Of a stretch of 64,000 nucleotides of DNA, positions 59,629 to 64,000 are shown piece by piece; position 1 is the first letter of the stretch, and the number at the start of each line of letters is the position of its first letter. The position numbers and the translations under genes are program-made. Location: NCBI GenBank assembly GCA_930367205.1, contig OV884009.1, forward strand, positions 119,735,454 through 119,799,453, given 5' to 3'. The notes beneath the pieces were generated by a model, which saw only the letters and a program-made list of their open reading frames with translations, did not search any database and was not told where the DNA came from. This DNA comes from Acanthosoma haemorrhoidale (taxonomy: Eukaryota > Arthropoda > Insecta > Hemiptera > Acanthosomatidae).

Positions 59629-60149
59629 TGTTATGATATTTAAAATGGTGATTTTAAATGGTGCTTATATAAAAAATCTCGGAAAAAATTGAGATTGAAG
59701 GTCAAGAAGGCATCGGACAGGAGCGGGAGGGGTGAACCTCCTGAGTGGTCGTTCGTCGTGAGTCGTTGGTCAGACACAGTGAGACGAGGTGGCGTACCCA
59801 AGCTGGCACCATATAGTCCTTTTTCACTTTTCAACAGATGCGACAACTTTAATTTCAATCATCATAAAGACAAGTCAGAATAAGCATGAGTGATATGAAC
59901 AACGAGGATACCAACGCGAAGAAGCGCTGGCCAGCATAATACGAAATTATAAGTACGTGATTATGTTTGTATGTCAATTTTTAGCTGTAAATGTTTGTAA
60001 TAATTAAATCAATATTCCTTTTGCCAAAAGTTTCCTAAAATAATTAACAGAACCCTGAGATAAAGTAAAAGTTTGAATATAAAGTTGTTTTTTTTATAAA
60101 TAATTAAAATAATGATTATTATTAAGAGTAATAAGAAAATATTAGAATA
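59629..60149 (+). repeat. 3' LTR of non-autonomous element
   Basis: 521 bp, near-identical to 56934-57456. The purine-rich GGAGCGGACCCGAA just upstream may serve as the polypurine tract. Confidence 0.9.
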
Positions 60150-60179
60150 ATATATATCCATTTAGATTTAGAAAATGGA

Positions 60180-60370
60180 GGAACGAAACGCGGGATATAT
60201 TTGTTGGTTACATTCACGAAAGGAAGTGTAAAGAGGGGGTAACCCCCACCACTAAAACACCCCCCTCCACTAATACACCCCCTCCCCCACCACCACTCAC
60301 TCCCCTAGGGTGGTAGCTCACTTATCTCTCTGCGCTTGAACTGTTCGTGGCTTTTCTAAGATCGCCTTAA
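60180..60370 (+). promoter_or_regulatory. Promoter and first non-coding exon of downstream gene (predicted)
   Basis: A C-rich stretch with several CACCCCC-type tracts (60236-60306) is followed by a less biased segment ending in a consensus splice donor, TTAA|GTAAGTATT at 60371. The stretch stands out from AT-rich surroundings and precedes a coding exon at 61783. The transcription start is not fixed. The 3' LTR of the retrotransposon ends only 30 bases upstream of this block. Confidence 0.45.
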
Positions 60371-61566
60371 GTAAGTATTCTTGGTATCGTAGCCTTAATT
60401 TATTTTTGTTGTTGTTGTGGTTATTTCCATTAACAGTTGTTTAATATGTTTAATCATTATTAATAAGTTAAACTAAGTCGCTATTACTTGTTGATCTAAC
60501 GTTCAGCGACCTCACCATTTTCTCATTTTATCAAAGATGTCCTTTTTACCGACTAAACTTGGTTTGCATATATGAAGTATGAACTAAATTGTATGTAAAA
60601 TAATTCATTTTATTTCCTGAACCGATCGACATTGTTGAAAATCACTTTTTCAAAAAATAGAAAGATTGCATTTATATTTCTATTCATGCCTCTCAAAATC
60701 TTTTGGAAAATTATTAAGTATTCAATTGACTTGGTAAATGTGGTAAGTCGGTGAGAAACAGGCTAGTTTATAGATATGAGAGCTCCTTCCTGGTGTACCA
60801 TAACCAGTATTAATTGGGTGGGTGTTTATTTTTCAGATTGGGCTAATATTTATAAAGGAATACAAATTTGTTCTTTATCCGGTAATTATTAAAATAGTAT
60901 TGTATGGAGATAAATGTTTAATAATAAATGTTTTTACTACCACATTTCTTGCTGTCTCATTATGATGAAGAACAGAGAAGCATTGTTGAGGCCAACTAGT
61001 TCAGTGCATTGTTTGTTTACATTTCTTCTGACCTTGATTGAATATTGAATCAAAAATACATTGTTTTCTTTCTAAACCTTATGTGTTATTTCTATTCTTG
61101 GTTCCTTAATTTTACTTTATATTGTTTGTTATATTGTCGGGTAATCAAATGGATATAAAATTGTGGATTTAGGGGTGTAACATTAGCACGATCATAAAAT
61201 AAGTTTTAAGATATTCATGCAGTGACGCCATTTCTCCATATTATTTACACACCTTCCTCGCCCTTCTTTCGATTAAATATTTAAAAAATATTCGATTTAG
61301 CTTAAATCGATTAAAATACATTTTAGGCAATAAAAAATCTTTTAATCAATAAAAGTATAATGGGAAGTGTGATGTATCACACTATTGATGATGTGTCTCA
61401 AGGAAACATTAATAATGTTGAGGCTACTGATCCATAGATTAAGTATTATTATTTGTAATTGAATTGATGTTGTATGTTTAATAATTAGCATGTAAGGTGT
61501 CCGTTCAAGATGTAATATCAAGCAAGTCCCTATTAGAGACATTGCTCTTGTGTTGTTTTTACACAG

Positions 61567-61670
61567 GAATGGGGCAGATTAAGGGAGGCTTCTTGAAGAC
61601 ACAGTTGCTGTAACATGGCAATTCTGTTTCCGCGGGCAGACCAAGCGGATGTCTCGGAGGCATAGAAGAG
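61567..61670 (+). other. Possible alternative 5' UTR exon
   Basis: A GC-rich 104-base segment is bounded by an acceptor (TTTTACACAG, ending 61566) and a donor (GAAGAG|GTATTG at 61671). It contains a short upstream ORF (ATG at 61570, stop after 14 codons). Evidence is composition and splice sites only. Confidence 0.3.
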
Positions 61671-61782
61671 GTATTGAACCTCTACCCGCCATGACAAACC
61701 TAGTGACTAACGTTAGGGAAACGATAGGAACGTTGGTTATTTACTATTCGAAATTTTAATACATTTTATTTTATTTTAGGAT

Positions 61783-62303
61783 ATGGAGAACGACGATGTG
61801 CAGAAGATGGGAGGAAAGGCCGAAGGAGACGACGGCAAAAAGAAAAGTAAGTTGCTTAACATTTGCAAAGATCTGTCCTATGGCCAATATTATTTTTACT
61901 TTGAGTTCACCCAACATAAATGAGTATGAGAAATTTGTAGAGATAAATACGCCTGAGTTATTATGATTTCATTAAGTTTATTCATGGAAAACGTTTTGAC
62001 TTGTCTGCATCAGGTCCTTATTACGAGACCTGTATCTGGTACAGTACTGGGAGGTGCTATAATAAGTTGAAGGATTTGTTTGTTTATGTACATAGAGCAG
62101 CACAGTTAGATTTCAGCACTTGTAAAAGTTATAATATATCAGTAAACGGTGTAATTGACTATTTTCGTGCAGATATATTTCGTATTGGTTCAGAGGATAG
62201 CGCCAGAACTTTATTGGGTTTTCATTATTATTGCCCTTTACCAAAGGTAACAGATCACCTTAGAACTCTTGGTGTATATAATATTATAAAGGATCATTAT
62301 TGA
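61783..62303 (+). CDS. Unrecognised two-exon protein, predicted 117 residues
   Basis: The exon at 61780-61846 follows the acceptor TTATTTTAG and encodes MENDDVQKMGGKAEGDDGKK plus K and one spare base. It is followed by the consensus donor A|GTAAGT. A 167-bp intron ends at CATCAG (62013). The next open frame, 62014-62303, matches the phase exactly. It begins SPYYETCIWYSTGRCYNKL and ends NIIKDHY. This second frame contains no methionine, so it could only be translated by splicing or from an upstream start. Its 96 residues match no family I know; Tyr and Phe are frequent. The first exon looks like the acidic/basic N-terminus of a nuclear protein. It may instead splice to exons beyond the window, leaving the second frame spurious. 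Confidence 0.45.
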
Positions 62304-62317
62304 GTTGGGTGGTGGGG

Positions 62318-62335
62318 GGCGAAGCGCCCCTTAAT
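62318..62335 (+). other. GC-rich hairpin after the unrecognised ORF
   Basis: GGGGGCGAAGCGCCCC can form a 6-7 bp GC stem with an AAG loop, 15 bases after the stop at 62303. It is a striking structure in an AT-rich region. Its function is unknown. Confidence 0.5.
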
Positions 62336-64000
62336 TTATCACGCGCACAGCACCAGTTGTACTATGAACGCCTGCAGTATACCAGATACTAAGACCTCCC
62401 GCAGAGTATGTTTATTAAACCTGGTTGGTAAGAATTAGTGACTTGGTGAATTAGTTAGCGGGAAAGGAATAAAAAAGAGGTGGAGTGTGGCGAGTTAATG
62501 ATTTGATGTAATAGACACGAACACATCAAAATATTAGATAGAGGATTTTTTTTAAAATATCCATACAAAATAAAGAGGGAAATGTCTTCCAATGGGAAAT
62601 CGTTACAGACGTGGCGATAATTGCAGTTAATAATAATAATCGTTTTATATTATTACAACAAATAAGGTGGGCGTCAAATAAGAGTACATAATTGATGGTG
62701 AACAAATGTGAAGATACGCAGATAACAGAATATTCTTTGAAGAAAGCGATGTGTAAATAATTGGATTTACATACCGTACTAGGGGAAGGTTGATGCGAAC
62801 TATTAGACATTTGCCGAGTTGAGGGAAGCCGAGAAATAGAGGGAAAACCAACCAACCGCTTTGGGTGGTGTAGCAAAAAAAAGGGTTAACTATGTGGTTC
62901 GTTTGTTTTTCAATCATTTTAGTATGGAAAATCAAATTTATTGTTTTTAGTAAGGGAATATTACGCGTTCGCAAAATTGTTAGTTATGTCTCGATTGTAT
63001 CGGTCGTTTAGTTCCGTCAAGGCTGAATTGCAATTATGAGAACTACAAGGAATTCAATACATACACTGCGTAAGGAAGTTAGACGGAATAGGATAGTTTT
63101 TTTTACTTCACTGATAATGGTTTTTAGGGCAATTGGTGGTTGAGGCTATGATAGTTATTGCAGTTGAAGGATTTTTTCCTATTCGTTAGGAAACAACGGT
63201 CCTTTATGTAAGGGATTTAAACAGGGTAGGTACTTTACTATGAGGTTTGGATATAAATATATGTGGGTTGATCAGTGGGATTCGCCATTGGTTGGCTGTT
63301 GGGTAGAATGTTGATGATCTGTTTTATGTTTTTTCTGTCGAAAAATAGACAAGTCGAAGTGAGAATTCAGCAAATAAAGTTTTAGGTGGTATTTTGGAAA
63401 GTTGGGTGTCTGGATACATAATTGAGATTACGTCCTGTGTAAGTGGTCTTAGTGCTCCAATGGGTGATGATTTTGTTATTTATTAACTAATAAGAAATAA
63501 ATTAGTAGAAGTTCTACGGAGGTGGTACTTTCATTCTTGGAAGTGATAATTGAGCTGTGGTTATAGAATTTGAATGCACTTAAAATAAATAATATGAGGT
63601 ATTTAGGGTCTAGGACTATTAAGGTCGCCAAAGTATTTTTTGAAAAAAAAAATTAGCTTTTTGATAATATTAGCAAGAACAAATCTGTTGCGGTTGAAAC
63701 TGAAACAACGTGAGTTGCAACAAAGCTGTCAATGAACAAGTCTCTCGGGTTACTGAGAGGAGGGTTAATATTGTCCCTGTTTTTGGAGATTAAATTGATT
63801 GGAATTTGTTTGCAATTAGCAAGTTGGGAATTTAGTGATGAGAGAAGTGACGTCAGAAGAAGAGAGAATGAAATATTGAGGTATTGCGAGTGACTGTACG
63901 AAAATGATGCGATCAAAGGTTTTTTTTGGCGTTGTAATATATTTTTCAGGCAAATACTCTTACAACAGACTTAAACGACTATTAAGGAGTAAAATAAGGG
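62336..64000. other. No gene recognised
   Basis: The minus-strand ORFs at 62526-62876, 62645-62974 and 63653-63916 have low-complexity composition and no recognisable motif. The segment may be an intron of the gene starting near 60.3 kb. Confidence 0.4.

Larger units (their letters stand above)
56934..60149 (+). mobile_element. Non-autonomous LTR retrotransposon (LTR pair, PBS, no pol)
   Basis: Two direct LTRs (56934-57456 and 59629-60149) differ by two substitutions and two single-base indels by my reading. The left LTR is followed within two bases by TGGCGCCCGCAAACAG, a PBS. Flanking bases are AT-runs (ATAT on both sides) compatible with a short target duplication. The 2.17-kb interior encodes only a broken coiled-coil protein and otherwise holds degenerate tandem repeats. 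There is no protease, RT, RNase H or integrase motif in any frame. It therefore depends on another element for movement. Near-identical LTRs indicate recent insertion. Confidence 0.9.

Noticed and set aside
62526..62974. Overlapping minus-strand ORFs of 109-116 codons
   Set aside because: Hydrophobic low-complexity translations of AT-rich DNA, no motifs.
1..64000. Envelope-like gene in any LTR element
   Set aside because: No ORF after integrase with signal peptide and transmembrane pattern was seen in any element.
1..64000. CRISPR array, bacterial operon or defence system
   Set aside because: Spliced genes and eukaryotic transposons dominate; repeats found are LTRs, SINEs, tandem AT-rich repeats or microsatellites.

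Overview
This is an AT-rich, intron-rich eukaryotic window, almost certainly from an insect or another arthropod. Two conserved nuclear genes with long introns sit in dense transposon debris: Ty3/gypsy elements of several lineages, mariner/Tc1, Tigger-like, hAT, piggyBac, Jockey-type LINEs and tRNA-derived SINEs. No bacterial-style operon, CRISPR array or rRNA is present. The species cannot be named from the sequence alone.

Layout. 1-3462: minus-strand gypsy element cut by the window start, with its 5' LTR and primer-binding site. 3631-3950: AT-rich array of converging repeats. 6876-16423: minus-strand gene for a TRMO-like tRNA methyltransferase (TSAA domain). Three exons are seen and the 3' exons are not found; its introns hold a decayed gypsy (8232-9420), a Tc1-like remnant (10043-10720), a Tigger-like remnant (10945-11300) and a broken mariner (13044-14231). 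17240-20600: SINE-like piece and a badly decayed LTR element. 21751-38672: plus-strand UBE2T-like ubiquitin-conjugating enzyme. Its five exons are fully resolvable and join into a 185-codon reading frame. Intron 2 holds a Tigger remnant and an intact 4.36-kb Mag-like gypsy element nested in an older solo LTR. Intron 3 holds a mariner-superfamily pseudogene and a deleted gypsy copy. Intron 4 holds hAT and Jockey remnants. 40341-47811: Tc1 deletion derivative, SINE, gypsy integrase remnant and piggyBac derivative. 49283-53293: second, decayed Mag-like element on the minus strand. 53490-54330: hAT remnant. 55750-56503: Jockey fragment flanked by a 35-bp direct repeat. 56934-60149: LTR retrotransposon with near-identical ~522-bp LTRs and no pol. 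60180-62303: apparent 5' end of an unrecognised plus-strand gene.

The most unusual object is the 56934-60149 element. It has paired LTRs and a PBS, encodes only a broken coiled-coil protein, carries degenerate tandem repeats internally, and ends close upstream of a likely gene start. A diverged relative of its LTR is the solo LTR into which the Mag-like element inserted inside UBE2T. TRMO acts in tRNA t6A37 methylation and UBE2T in Fanconi-type ubiquitination; they are unrelated neighbours, not a pathway cluster.
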